Below are positions 47,401-55,959 of a DNA stretch of 64,000 nt, in pieces. A model generated the notes under the pieces. The model saw only the letters and a program-made list of their open reading frames with translations. It ran no database searches and was not told the origin of the DNA. Both the position numbers and the translations under genes were made by a program. Positions within the stretch are counted from its first letter, which is position 1, and every line of letters starts with the position of its first letter. This DNA comes from Siderastrea siderea (taxonomy: Eukaryota; Cnidaria; Anthozoa; Scleractinia; Rhizangiidae), in contig OZ034970.1 of assembly GCA_964030785.1 (NCBI GenBank), positions 17,662,411 to 17,726,410 on the forward strand. The letters run 5' to 3'.

Positions 47401-48214
47401 ACGTACTGAAGCGAAAAATTCATTCGAAAAAGACTTCTTCAAACTTATGAATAACTCAGTATTCGGTAAAACTATGGAAAATATAAGAAAACGAGTTGAC
47501 GTCAGACTTGTGACTGATGAAAATAAATTATTGAAGATGGCTTCCAAACCTACTTATGTAAGCAGTAAGATATTCAACGAAAATCTAGTTGCAGTGCATA
47601 AAATTAAGGAAACGCTAACCCTGAACAGGCCAGCATATGTGGGAATGTGTATTCTTGATCTGAGCAAGACATTGATGTATGATTTTCATTATAACTACAT
47701 AAAAGAAAAGTATGGTAATAATGCTAAACTACTATTCACTGACACAGACAGTTTGACATATGAGATTGAAGCTGAAGATGTGTACCGAGACTTTTGGAAT
47801 GATAAAGATCGATTTGACAACAGCGACTACCCTGAAAGCTCGCAGTATTTCGATAAGAAAAACAAAAAGGTAATAGGTAAATTCAAAGATGAAGCTTGCG
47901 GTATTCCAATAACAGAATTCGTCGGTTTGCGATCAAAAATGTACAGTTACATAAAAGACAACCAGAAAGGAGGAAAAACAGCCAAAGGAATTAAGAAGAA
48001 CATAATAAAGAACAACATCAAACATGAAGACTACAAAAATGTTTTATTAGAAAATAAACAAATGCAACATACTATGAAAACTATTCGAAGCAGCAAACAT
48101 CTACTAGGTAGTTATGAAATAAACAAAGTATCACTCAGCTGCTTCGATGACAAAAGATATATATCAAATAATGGAATGAACAGTTTAGCTTATGGTCATT
48201 ATTACATTAAATAA
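44420..48214 (+). CDS. polB: Protein-primed DNA polymerase B (inner)
   Basis: 1,264 residues. N-terminal PxPR repeats lie at about 40-115. A C2H2-like finger is at about 385-405, the exonuclease 'IYADFEA' at about 438, and the HNH-like zinc motif (CHICDK...RDHCHITGKYRG) at about 540-575. Polymerase motif A 'DANNLYGWAM' is at about 845, motif B 'NNSVFGKTMENI' at about 1,010 and motif C 'FTDTDS' at about 1,106. All catalytic acids are present. The leader contains actatagtata, shared with the outer copy. It converges on the 187-aa gene, 7 bp beyond its stop. Confidence 0.95.
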   Translation: MKSEKSNPNYMNKKDLKKLSKSELIKLLLKQEKKSKIIVVDDTKPVPAPRTYKSRRPIPTPRKSVKQMVKQYENNIILPPQEFRDNYKPIPAPRTKKPMYKPVPEPRTIIEQKDKALKGYTKSFEIGIRNNKDPLSQMQNTRKAAERHVTNLLNEMKGLKYVETLKVTFEKNSGNEIVEKSAYFNSAPQTIINQMEINEALQMSKQNILNQISQWISEGSGWTVQSVDSHYLNIVKYKPIKGSSYIQLPSELRNSAKGLINMKNEDNECFRWCHIRHLNPQDKDSQRIKKTDRKYIEKLNYSGVEFPVSVKHYNKIEKQNSININVFGYEEKQPYPIYVSKEKYEDHMELLLVTENENKHYVLIKNFNKFMYNQTKHKERKHFCMQCLQCFSSDRVLNNHKENCIQVNGTQAIKMPDKDNNILKFNNFHKQQPVPFVIYADFEAITEKVQGCQPDGNKSYTEAYQRHTDCGYGYKVVCCYDEKYTKPIQIYRGEKSVYKFMENILEEVKYCKKVMKKHFNKPLRMTKENEHEFEKAKECHICDKKYTEKDIRVRDHCHITGKYRGSAHQECNLKLRINPKEIKIPVIFHNLRGYDSHFIMQEIGAIVKNNTYTKNGKEIKMDINAIPNNMEKYMAFMLGNHLTFIDSFQFMSSSLDKLVSNLPAEALKYTNQKFRGKKFNLMTRKGIYPYDFMDSFEKFNKTELPSKEEFYSILNNEHITDEDYCHAQKVWNTFQLQTMGEYHNLYLKSDILLLADVFENFRKTCLQYYKLDPCHYFTSPGLSWDAMLKMTDIKLELMTDIDMFQFIEKGMRGGISYIANRYGKANNKYMREYDENAPSKYIMYLDANNLYGWAMSQYLPTSSFKWLTEKQINKINLAKYNEESNKGLILEVDLEYPKELHDLHNDYPLGAEKVKVTDDMLSAYCNNIQKKFNISTGLVNKLIPTLCDKEKYVLHYRNLQLYLNLGLKVKKVHRVLEFNQSPWLKQYIDFNTLKRTEAKNSFEKDFFKLMNNSVFGKTMENIRKRVDVRLVTDENKLLKMASKPTYVSSKIFNENLVAVHKIKETLTLNRPAYVGMCILDLSKTLMYDFHYNYIKEKYGNNAKLLFTDTDSLTYEIEAEDVYRDFWNDKDRFDNSDYPESSQYFDKKNKKVIGKFKDEACGIPITEFVGLRSKMYSYIKDNQKGGKTAKGIKKNIIKNNIKHEDYKNVLLENKQMQHTMKTIRSSKHLLGSYEINKVSLSCFDDKRYISNNGMNSLAYGHYYIK

Positions 48215-48221
48215 GTTCAAA

Positions 48222-48785
48222 TTAAAACTCTAACATCAGTTCATCATCGATTTCTTCAGCAGTTGGTGTTGGTGTAGGCATTTGTCCAGCAGTATGTGCT
48301 TGTGTAGGCATTTGTCGAGCAGTAGGTGCTTGTGCGGGCATTTGTCCAGCAGTAGGCGCTTGTGCGGGCATTTGTTGAACATTTGGTGTAAAAATTTGTC
48401 CGAGACGCTGAGATCGTCTTCGCTTTTTTAAATTCGTCTTAAAATCTGAAGAATCAATTTTTGTTTTGATGACTTGTTTTATGGCTCTTCTCTTCCTCTC
48501 CGTTACAAGCATTCTTTGATACTCCTCCAAAACTTTCATGTGGGCTGTCACATTTCTCTCCTCAGTATACGTGTCAATGCTTTCCAAGTTACCAATAACT
48601 TGTGGTAAATCAAAAGAAATCAAATTATGACTTCCCATGAATGATTCAATTATTAAAATCGAATCTTGGATATTGTGAGAATAACTCTCATATCTTTTCG
48701 TAGCTTCGTCAAGACTGAGAGGCATCGTTGAGGTATCTTTCATCAACAGGAAGCAACTTCTGATATTTTTATCAAAATGGAGCAA
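48222..48785 (-). CDS. Pro/Ala/Thr repeat protein, inner-specific (187 aa)
   Basis: The N-terminal 120 residues are helical with a basic patch (RKRRAIKQVIKTK...KKRRRSQRLG), a likely nuclear localisation signal. The C-terminus has about five 10-11-residue repeats of the type QMPAQAPTAG/R, then an acidic end (EEIDDELMLEF). It lies at the right end next to the TIR and runs convergent to PolB. No counterpart exists in the outer element's 172-bp end. Function unknown; position and composition suggest an accessory or regulatory factor. The ATG at 48,785 was chosen as the first; Met at codon 15 is also possible. Confidence 0.55.
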   Translation of the reverse strand: MLHFDKNIRSCFLLMKDTSTMPLSLDEATKRYESYSHNIQDSILIIESFMGSHNLISFDLPQVIGNLESIDTYTEERNVTAHMKVLEEYQRMLVTERKRRAIKQVIKTKIDSSDFKTNLKKRRRSQRLGQIFTPNVQQMPAQAPTAGQMPAQAPTARQMPTQAHTAGQMPTPTPTAEEIDDELMLEF

Positions 48786-49044
48786 CTTCTGATATTTTTA
48801 TCAGAAAAAGTAATTTATGGGTACGTTTTTAATTGGTCAATAGAGATCATACGACTATCATGACCTTGGAAAACAGCTGAGTCATTTCCTGTTTTCACCA
48901 GATATGTCGAGACTTGTTTCTGAGAAAAACTTCCTGTTTTCCGAGAATTATAGACTTCTTGCAGTCTGGCGTCACGTGATGGAAGAATGCGTTGGATACA
49001 TCATGAGATAAAACATATAGTATCCAAATCCAAATAATCGCGCT

Positions 49045-49168
49045 CATGAAATAAAATACATATAGTTATCCATAAAATGATCTCCATCTGATGGAAAGTA
49101 GATATAGAGTTGGGTTTGGTAACAGAGCATTCTCAAAATGCTCTGGTACCCCCAACTATATAACTACT
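49045..49168 (-). repeat. Right terminal inverted repeat of the inner element
   Basis: 124 bp, mate of 31,880-32,003. The terminal palindrome here contains AGAGCATT-ttgag-AATGCTCT, perfect in the centre, where the left copy has a different and slightly longer centre. The interval 48,786-49,044 holds no gene. Confidence 0.9.
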
Positions 49169-49174
49169 CTTTTT
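49169..49174. repeat. Right target-site duplication of the inner element (CTTTTT)
   Basis: Identical to 31,874-31,879. Confidence 0.95.
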
Positions 49175-49328
49175 TGGCAAAAGGTTTTAAAACCATTTCT
49201 GGAACTTTACTTAACACCCTTCCAACTGGTTTGAATATGTTATCAACAATAATCCCAGATCCTTTATGCTTATACACAAAACGACCTAGTTTCGGGTGAT
49301 AAATTCGCTTGTATTCATACGACGACAT
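49175..49328 (-). pseudogene. 116-aa structural protein, N-terminal half (outer)
   Basis: Starts at ATG 49,328 with a TCTAA leader and encodes the first 50 or so residues of the basic amphipathic protein. It is cut at the inner element's insertion point. The remainder is at 31,683-31,873. Confidence 0.9.
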
Positions 49329-49341
49329 ATATAACTATTAG

Positions 49342-50103
49342 TTAGATTAATCTCTCTTCTCTCAAAATCAAACTGAATGAAGTGTCACTATGATTAAGAT
49401 CTATAATTCTTCGTTTGCCATCTGTTATATATATCCGAATTTTCTTGATCGTATTTTTATTACACGGGTTGTACTGTACTCGTCGAGGCTCTTGTGTGAA
49501 ACTATAACTCGGGGTGAGAGTTGAGGTACTGAAACTATATATAATATCTGACTCTTCACCATCGACAAGACTGTCACTTATCAAATCACAATGAACATTC
49601 AATATTTCTCTGTCTTGTGAGAGATTAGGAATGTAATCTCCAATATTTACACTACTTGTTAGAATCTTTTTATTGAAACCAATAAGATCATTAAAATTAC
49701 TTTGAGTAAGATCTAATCTGTAATTTGAGGCTAGTGTTATTGTCCTGAATACAGTATCGTTAAACTCCAGAGTGATTGGATATTGAGGGTTTGATGAGGT
49801 TCCTGTTTTTGTTTTTTCTTTGATTAAATTGTCAAAATCAATGTAATTCCATACTCCAGGGTTGAATATAATTTCCGTCCAATTAGTACCACTATCAGAC
49901 GAATATCTTATTTTCTGATTATCAAGTTCCCTTGTCACATTAAACCAAGTGAATGACATCGAAATGATTCGATCTAGGCCGATTTCATATTGTCTGTTTG
50001 AATCCAGTATTATCGGATTACTGTATTTGATTGTGAAATCTGATGGTTTATTACCACTTATACCTTTGACGATATGACTGGATAATACAAGTTGTCTATT
50101 CAT
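49342..50103 (-). CDS. Minor capsid protein, single jelly-roll (penton-like), outer
   Basis: 253 residues, intact, colinear with the inner protein with scattered substitutions (for example in the 165-190 region). The leader is the same tctaaactaatcatataa. It is one of the few structural genes of the outer element that remains open, which argues that the outer element's decay is recent. It lies 8 bp after the PPxY gene, as in the inner element. Confidence 0.8.
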   Translation of the reverse strand: MNRQLVLSSHIVKGISGNKPSDFTIKYSNPIILDSNRQYEIGLDRIISMSFTWFNVTRELDNQKIRYSSDSGTNWTEIIFNPGVWNYIDFDNLIKEKTKTGTSSNPQYPITLEFNDTVFRTITLASNYRLDLTQSNFNDLIGFNKKILTSSVNIGDYIPNLSQDREILNVHCDLISDSLVDGEESDIIYSFSTSTLTPSYSFTQEPRRVQYNPCNKNTIKKIRIYITDGKRRIIDLNHSDTSFSLILREERLI

Positions 50104-50111
50104 TTATATGA

Positions 50112-51108
50112 TTAGTTTAGACTAAAATAGTTTTTGTATATTTTGTTATATTGCGGCTTATTGAGTATTGAATTTCTCAACAAGATGTCAAGAAGAGCGA
50201 CACCTGTGTTTCTTAGCTCTATGCTATTATTACCAGCAACCTTTGATCCGATAATCAGTTCAAGTTTTTTCATCATTTCTGTTGGATTATTGAAAAACAT
50301 TACCTGTCCACCTCTTTTTGTTTTTCTTCAAACCAGATCCTTTAATATTTTTCAGTTTTTGATTGTTGTAATTGATATAATCATTTAGAACCTTTCTTGT
50401 ATCTTGAATAATTTTTCTTCGATATTGAGCCTCAGCTTCAGTGATTGAACCACTATTTAATTTTTTAGTGATATCACTCCAATAGCCAGTTAGTTGATAC
50501 CTTTTCTCTTTAGCCATCTTCAGGGTCTTGGTAAGATAAGATTTCCTCTTTTTGTTATTCATATCTTCTTGTTGAAGTTGTAATTCAATATCATCATAGT
50601 TAGGAATTTGAAGTTCATCTAAAGCTTGATTTATTCTATCCTCTTCAAGAATTTCGTAATCTGGTACTTCTTCTTCTTCTTCGTATTCAGGTGGAAGATC
50701 TTCAGGTTCATACATGTATTCTGGGTCAATATGAATTCGTTTTTCTCCGGATGCTAAATCCTTGAGGACATCTTCATAAGATGGAGGTTTTGGAACTATC
50801 TGTTTCTCGTTTTCAGGTAAAACAGGTTGATCAAACAAATCGTCCAATCCATAATCAGGCACTTCATCATCAATAGCTATTCCATAATCTGGAACAGGTT
50901 GCTTTTTCTTTGGTAATCTTCTCAACGGTGCTTTTGGGGCTGTAAGTTCCTTTAACTCAGATGTTATAGGTTTGAAAAGTTTCTCTGCCTCGACTTCACC
51001 CATTTGATCAGATATCGTTTTTTGTTTTATTGTCTCTCTTACTGTGTTAATCTTTTTACCAAGCTCGGATCGTTTCTCAGCCATTTCTTTCCATTTGAGT
51101 AAACTCAT
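50112..51108 (-). pseudogene. PPxY structural-type protein, frameshifted (outer)
   Basis: Codons 1-273 are open from ATG 51,108, with both PPxY motifs and the IKGSG site. Just after IKGSGLKK the outer copy has two fewer A residues than the inner gene (A5 versus A7 at about 50,325). This puts the C-terminal domain (50,300-50,112) in another frame. The shift direction is +1 or -2, unlike the -1 overlaps elsewhere, so this looks like a mutation. The conserved C-terminal domain itself is intact. Confidence 0.75.
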
Positions 51109-51238
51109 TATATCATTTGTTTACATAAAATTTCGTATTTTGTTCGGAAAAATTAGGGTTATCATATATAAAAACGCTCGCATAGCGTGTCGCATAGCGT
51201 GTCGCCATGCGATAAAATTGTATAACATATTATCATAT
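51109..51238. promoter_or_regulatory. Divergent promoter region with GC-rich iterons (outer)
   Basis: Copy of 35,797-35,924 with about two differences. It still contains the doubled gcatagcgtgtc words. The ATPase side now leads only into a truncated start. Confidence 0.5.
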
Positions 51239-51258
51239 GAAGATTCAAAATTACGACA
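51238..51258 (+). pseudogene. Packaging ATPase, first codons only (outer)
   Basis: The ATG and about seven to eight codons match the inner ATPase start. The sequence then jumps directly into fibre codon 93 or so. About 0.9 kb, containing the Walker motifs and the fibre start, has been deleted. The outer element therefore lacks its packaging motor. Confidence 0.9.
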
Positions 51259-52993
51259 TTCATTGTCCCAAAAGACAATTATCCAGTTCATGGTAATCTC
51301 AACAAGGTTATCAGTTATGAATCGCAAAGAGAGATATTCTTGCCAAAGAAGGAAGGAGGTCGAATGGAGCAACATATTGACATGGGTGGTTTAAACATCG
51401 TAAATCTGAAATCACCAACTGCTTCTAATCACGCTAGTAATAAGGGGTATGTTGATAGTGAGATAAGAAAGATTCCAATAACTGATTCATCAAAATTCAT
51501 CAAAAAAGATGGTTCAGTATTAATGGAAGCCAATCTTAATATGAACAATCAATTCATAACAAATATCAAAGACCCAGTCAATGCAGACCATGGAGTAAAT
51601 AAGAAGTATGTTGACAATCAATTGGGTACAAAAGCAGACCTTTCAAAAACAACAACACAAACATTTCAGGGAAGAATACAAGTACCAGATTTTGATCCAT
51701 CCTCTCATTCAGAATCAGATATTGTCAATCTCAAAAATATTAACGACACCTTTTTGAATAAAAACAAAGGAGGTGTTATGAAAAATCCTATCACATTCCT
51801 ATCTTCATTACCAAATAATCAAAAACAGATTAACAACCTCGGCACACCTCGATACAATAGCAGTGCTGCTAATAAGAGCTACATTGACGAAACGTTGGCA
51901 CAATCTCATATCGATTCCAGCAACAAAAAGAATGCAATGAAGTACCTCCTTGATGCGGATGAGAGCTCCAGTGAGAATAATATAGTGGTTATTGGCATCT
52001 CTGATTTCGCACAAAGCCCTCACAAGAATAAATTAGCTTACAAAGTCGGACTGCTAAAAATTCCTAATAGCAATGATTATCAATCGAAAATCGGATTCAA
52101 TCTATATCCTCTCAGTATCGGCAAATTCACATCGGTCTTGGAATATTATCCGCTAGGGACACATACCAACATCCAACTATCCGCTCAGGCTACCACAGCT
52201 AATATTCACAAAACAATCCAAAAGAGCTTCTCAGATCACGTAAAGATTCTCGTACAATTCGACAATGGGAGCAGGGATGCCCTTGATTACATCTATTTCA
52301 ACCTACACGGAAGCTCAACATTATCCTCACCACAGGCTTTTATCATTATTTATGGTGTGAAAGATTGGCAAGACACTGTCAATCCAGAAGTGTACGACTA
52401 TATCACAACAACCATGTAATGAGAATCGTTAAGTATACAAATAAGATTGTTTCCACTATTGGATGGTTAACAGATAGTCCTTGGCAAGACCTAACCAACT
52501 ATTATGTGAATTTCAATTACCCAACTGTTGGCAATGTCGTGAAACTGGTAACATATCTACAGGTAAGTAATGATCAATACGGTGGCAATCTTTGGTGTCG
52601 TTGGGTCGCCAATATTATCAACCCAGTGACAAACAACGTCGAAAAAACCCATATAATACAAGTCAATACAACTAGCTCCATTTTATTAGGAAAAGATTCC
52701 GATCCAGTTTTGGTATTCAGTTGGCTCCAGACTATGAAAACATCGCCACACTCTCAAACGCTTCTTTTTTCACAGTTGTAGACAAAAACAAGCTTCATAA
52801 ATTTCAATTACAGACAAGAGTAACAGATGGGGGAACCTTCACAGTGAATTCCATCGCTAATAATAAAAATGCAAGTTGGAACAGTTACACTGTGAGCATA
52901 ATTATTATTAATTATTCGAATCTATTAGCAGTAATGAAAACCACAGATTATATAAGCTTTTACCCCCGCGAAATAAATGTCATTTTAACTTGA
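51256..52993 (+). pseudogene. Fibre-like protein, 5'-deleted and frameshifted, different head (outer)
   Basis: The shaft repeats match the inner fibre up to about 51,650. A different shaft segment and a C-terminal region with little resemblance to the inner head follow. Three successive frames are used (to 52,419; 52,365-52,781; 52,721-52,993), each junction lacking any slippery heptamer, so I read these as indels. The N-terminal 92 or so codons are lost in the ATPase deletion. Before decay this element evidently had another receptor-binding head. Confidence 0.75.
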
Positions 52994-53304
52994 GACATAA
53001 AAGAAATTTTAATATTCCCATGGCCAAGACTAAGAGACTCATGAACACTTTTATATATAGTAATTGTAATTAGACGATATTATAGTTTTTATTCTTATAA
53101 TTAATAGATTTTATTCTTTCTTGTAAAAATTAATATAATTCAGCCTCTGGCTGCAATTTTAATTTTAATAAACTATCTATCCTTTCTATCTATCCTGAGG
53201 TTCAAGAGATAGCTGGTTTAAAATTGGACACAAATTCAGGTCTCCCAGCTGATGTCATAACTTTCACCAGTGAATAAAAATTATCTATCAATATAATATA
53301 TAGA
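52994..53304. other. AT-rich intergenic (outer)
   Basis: No gene. It contains a tctatc short repeat at about 53,175-53,195 and a 75-nt open stretch (53,200-53,276) without homologous sequence in the inner element. This is a possible small insertion. Confidence 0.4.
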
Positions 53305-53796
53305 ATGGTTGATAAACGTAAAAGCATATTCTACTGGAACCATGTGTCAGAAAAATTAACTGATGATCAAATATCTGAGTTAAAAGCATTGTATAAATTC
53401 TATCATAAGAAATACTGGCTTTTCAAAATGACTTACAAATATTTCAAAAAAGCAGAACTTGCATGTAATATTGGATCTGTTTTATTGGTAGTAACAGGGA
53501 CAGTAGTTGCTGGTGTAACATTGAATCCCATTGTTCTTGGAACGATATCTGGTACTGGTATATTGCTTAAAACATTTTCAGAGGCTAAAAATTACAAAAG
53601 AAAGATTGAGATGTGTAAATTCGCGTACACCTCATATGAAAAGGTTTTAATAGATTTGCGGTCGTTTATGAGAGGACTGGAGTACAATGACAAAGAATTT
53701 CTTGATTATGTCAAAGTTCTTGATGATATAATCATTGATATGTGTCCGTTAACTGACAAATTTGAAAAGAAATATAATAAGGTATTCATCCAATAA
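53305..53796 (+). CDS. Putative membrane protein with hydrophobic hairpin (outer)
   Basis: 163 residues. The hydrophobic stretch 'ACNIGSVLLVVTGTVVAGV...ISGTGILL' lies at about 48-90, followed by helical sequence ending 'MCPLTDKFEKKYNK', as in the inner 203-aa protein. The inner protein's extra 40-residue basic N-terminus is absent here, supporting the internal Met as the common start. It converges with and overlaps the VLTF3-like gene by 11 bp. Confidence 0.6.
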   Translation: MVDKRKSIFYWNHVSEKLTDDQISELKALYKFYHKKYWLFKMTYKYFKKAELACNIGSVLLVVTGTVVAGVTLNPIVLGTISGTGILLKTFSEAKNYKRKIEMCKFAYTSYEKVLIDLRSFMRGLEYNDKEFLDYVKVLDDIIIDMCPLTDKFEKKYNKVFIQ

Positions 53797-54349
53797 TAGA
53801 TTTTATGTTATCACCAATAATAAACATAATTTTTGTCCAATACCGATCGTAAAAGGCCAATGTTTTTTTAGATTTGCTAATTGGAATATTTTTGTAAGGT
53901 ATTCCCATCATCTTGAATATCTTTCTCATAATAAAATTAACGCTAATCATTCTTTTCCTTGTACCATTTACTTGATCAGTAATATTACCTATCTCTACAA
54001 AAACTCGTTCAATTTTACATTTTTGATGGTGTGATATTTCTATATTATATTTTTCTTCGATTTTCAGTAACAGGTTGTTAATGTGGTACTCTCGATGGTA
54101 AACAGATTTTCTTATAAATCTATGTCTATTCTCATAGAAATCAACATATTCTTTTGCATAATTATATCCTTGTACAACACCACAACTTCGACAAACTTGC
54201 ATTCCATCAGTTGTTATAACCTCCTGATTATCACAGCATTCATCATCTTTCGGTTTTTTATTAGAATCTTCTATTTTTTCGTCACAAAAAGGACAAACAA
54301 TATCTCCTGATTCTTTCAGGTAATCGTGAATATCTGAGTTACAATACAT
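53786..54349 (-). CDS. VLTF3/TFIIB-like transcription factor (outer)
   Basis: 187 residues, intact, with zinc-ribbon cysteines (VCPFCDE, ECCDN, VCRSCGVV) and the 'SVYHREYHINNLL' and 'FIMRKIFKMMGIPY' blocks. Divergence from the inner copy is concentrated in the N-terminal linker and around residues 95-125; the C-terminal 60 residues are almost unchanged. It is the first gene inside the right TIR, mirroring the inner element's left end. Confidence 0.65.
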   Translation of the reverse strand: MYCNSDIHDYLKESGDIVCPFCDEKIEDSNKKPKDDECCDNQEVITTDGMQVCRSCGVVQGYNYAKEYVDFYENRHRFIRKSVYHREYHINNLLLKIEEKYNIEISHHQKCKIERVFVEIGNITDQVNGTRKRMISVNFIMRKIFKMMGIPYKNIPISKSKKTLAFYDRYWTKIMFIIGDNIKSIIG

Positions 54350-54386
54350 TCTATACTATTATATGATATTATATTTTTAAGTAATA

Positions 54387-54624
54387 TTCATCCGATGGCA
54401 AACTGCGCTCGTACTCCCAACTATGAGATAATGCCAAATATATTTTCCATGAGATAATACCAAATAGATTTCCCATGAGATAATGCCATATAGATTTTTC
54501 CATGAGATAATACCAAATAGATTTCCCATGAAATTGTGCCAACATATGGTAAAGTAGTTATAGTTGGGGAGTTCAGAGCGGATTTTTGAAAAAATGCGCT
54601 CGTACCCCCAACTATATAACTACT
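54387..54624 (-). repeat. Right terminal inverted repeat of the outer element
   Basis: 238 bp, mate of 21,427-21,664 with one visible mismatch. It ends ...ACTATATAACTACT and is followed by the TCTCTG duplication. Confidence 0.95.
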
Positions 54625-54630
54625 TCTCTG
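54625..54630. repeat. Right target-site duplication of the outer element (TCTCTG)
   Basis: Identical to 21,421-21,426. Confidence 0.95.
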
Positions 54631-55959
54631 ACATTTGGGTTTTCAGAATAATTGCCCTAGCTTGGCATTTTCTGTTTCACAAATACAAAAAGACTGATGA
54701 AGATGTGCCTTTTCTTTGATTGACCTGTTTTTTGGTAGATGTTAGTTTTCAGTGGAAAGCTTGGGGGAGGTGTGGGTTAACAGTAACCCTTACGATTTCT
54801 TACCACAGTTTGCACTGCTACAAGCCGTTTTAAATTTGACATTACATGAAGTCATCTTGTGAGCTGGCTGGGTGCTTGCCAAAAATGTAGAGGTTTGATT
54901 ACCGATGCAGATGCATTATGCAAAATGGCACAGACTACAAACATTTTGCCAACACTACTGAACCTAAACAGCCACTCCACAGATACCCTAACTGCACTCA
55001 TTCCATCACTGAACTCCTGCATCTGAGGGGTTAAGATGGCATATTTGAAATTGCCTTTTAGGTGACCCTTAGTGGGTATGCGGGTCCACCATAAAAGCAC
55101 ATTGGGTGATGAGTTGGGGAAATTGCTTGGTGCCGTGTATCCCACAAAAGGCTTGAATCTCCTAGTATACCAGCGTCATGTCTTCTCCCTTCTAAATAAG
55201 AACGATTTAAAAACAGTTGGTGCATGGTAATTATGACTATTTCCCTTGAGAAAGGTAGGGTTATTGAGTTACCATATTTCCTCAATTGTGAGGTCAAAAA
55301 TTATTAAGCTCCCGTGGCTTATTGATAGTAGGTGTGATAAGGGGGGGGGGGTTTCAATTTTTGTTAAATTTGTTTATTCAGCGTCCTGATATTGCAAAAC
55401 TTTCTCCGGATAAAGAAGCCATCTGTGAAGAAAAATTGACAAGTGACCAGCAAACGATGGACTCACTGTGGAAATTCATGAAACATTCTGGGCTGTTTTA
55501 GGTGAGCATCAAGTGGAAAGTCCAAACTGGGCATAAAATTAGGGAGAACTATCAAATTCACAAAAGTAAGCCATTACTAATTTTATAGAAAAATGAAGGA
55601 AAAGCAACTCTGAAGTTGATTAAAGAGAAATTAAAAAAGTGAAAGTTGAGAGATCCAACTATCCTAGGAAGAATCCAGATTATCAAGACTCGGGGTGGAA
55701 GAGGAATCAAGAATCGTAGCTGAATCATGAATCTTGCACTTAAAACGCAGGAATCAGGAACCAAGAATAACGAGAGCAAGCTCAATGATATGAATAACGA
55801 AAGTGAAATTTATACTTCATAGCCGCATGTCTTCAAAATAAACTACAGGGAAACTACTTCGAATTCTCTTATTTCCAAACTGCACTGCAACTCCAGTTCG
55901 TCATCAGTTCTTTCTCCCCAAATCATTTTTCTCCAACGGTCTTTGTCCCAGCTAAATCC
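54631..55959. other. Unassigned flank
   Basis: No recognised gene. There is an open stretch at 55,380-55,500 of about 40 codons ending in a stop, with no domain I know. A G9-10 run lies at about 55,341. Confidence 0.4.

Larger units (their letters stand above)
31880..49168 (+). mobile_element. Inner Polinton/Maverick (adintovirus-like) element, apparently complete
   Basis: 17,289 bp between inverted repeats that begin AGTAGTTATATAG and with a perfect 6-bp duplication. It is inserted in the 116-aa gene of the outer element. All expected modules are present and open: replication (PolB), integration (integrase), packaging (ATPase), capsid (major, minor, PPxY, 116-aa, core-like), maturation (protease), attachment (fibre), entry-type PLA2, transcription (VLTF3-like). 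It could therefore represent an endogenous provirus of an adintovirus that was intact at insertion. Confidence 0.95.
21427..54624 (-). mobile_element. Outer Polinton/Maverick (adintovirus-like) element, interrupted by a second one
   Basis: The element is bounded by 238-bp inverted repeats and a perfect 6-bp duplication. Without the inner insertion it would be 15,903 bp, a normal Polinton size. Reading right to left the order is VLTF3-like, membrane protein, fibre, (ATPase start only), PPxY protein, minor capsid, 116-aa protein (split), major capsid, core-like protein, protease, zinc-ribbon/PLA2/integrase, DUF5754-like, BRO-N nuclease, AT-hook protein, PolB. The defects are a deletion removing nearly all of the packaging ATPase and the fibre N-terminus, frameshifts in the fibre, PPxY and AT-hook genes, and disruption of the 116-aa gene by the inner element. 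It cannot be autonomous as a virus, but its polymerase and integrase frames remain open. Confidence 0.95.

Noticed and set aside
31880..49168. Contaminating free virus or bacterial sequence
   Set aside because: Target duplications inside an integrated relative, flanked by intron-bearing animal DNA and animal transposons, show genuine integration.
50287..50340. Frame change in the outer PPxY gene as recoding
   Set aside because: It is a two-base loss in an A-run relative to the intact inner gene and shifts in the +1/-2 sense.
51340..52993. The two -1 frame changes in the outer fibre as programmed frameshifts
   Set aside because: No X XXY YYZ heptamer in phase near either junction, and the gene is already 5'-deleted. 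Indel decay is simpler.
21427..54624. One single 33-kb giant virus-like element with duplicated genes
   Set aside because: Inner inverted repeats, a perfect CTTTTT duplication and the split 116-aa gene show two nested elements.
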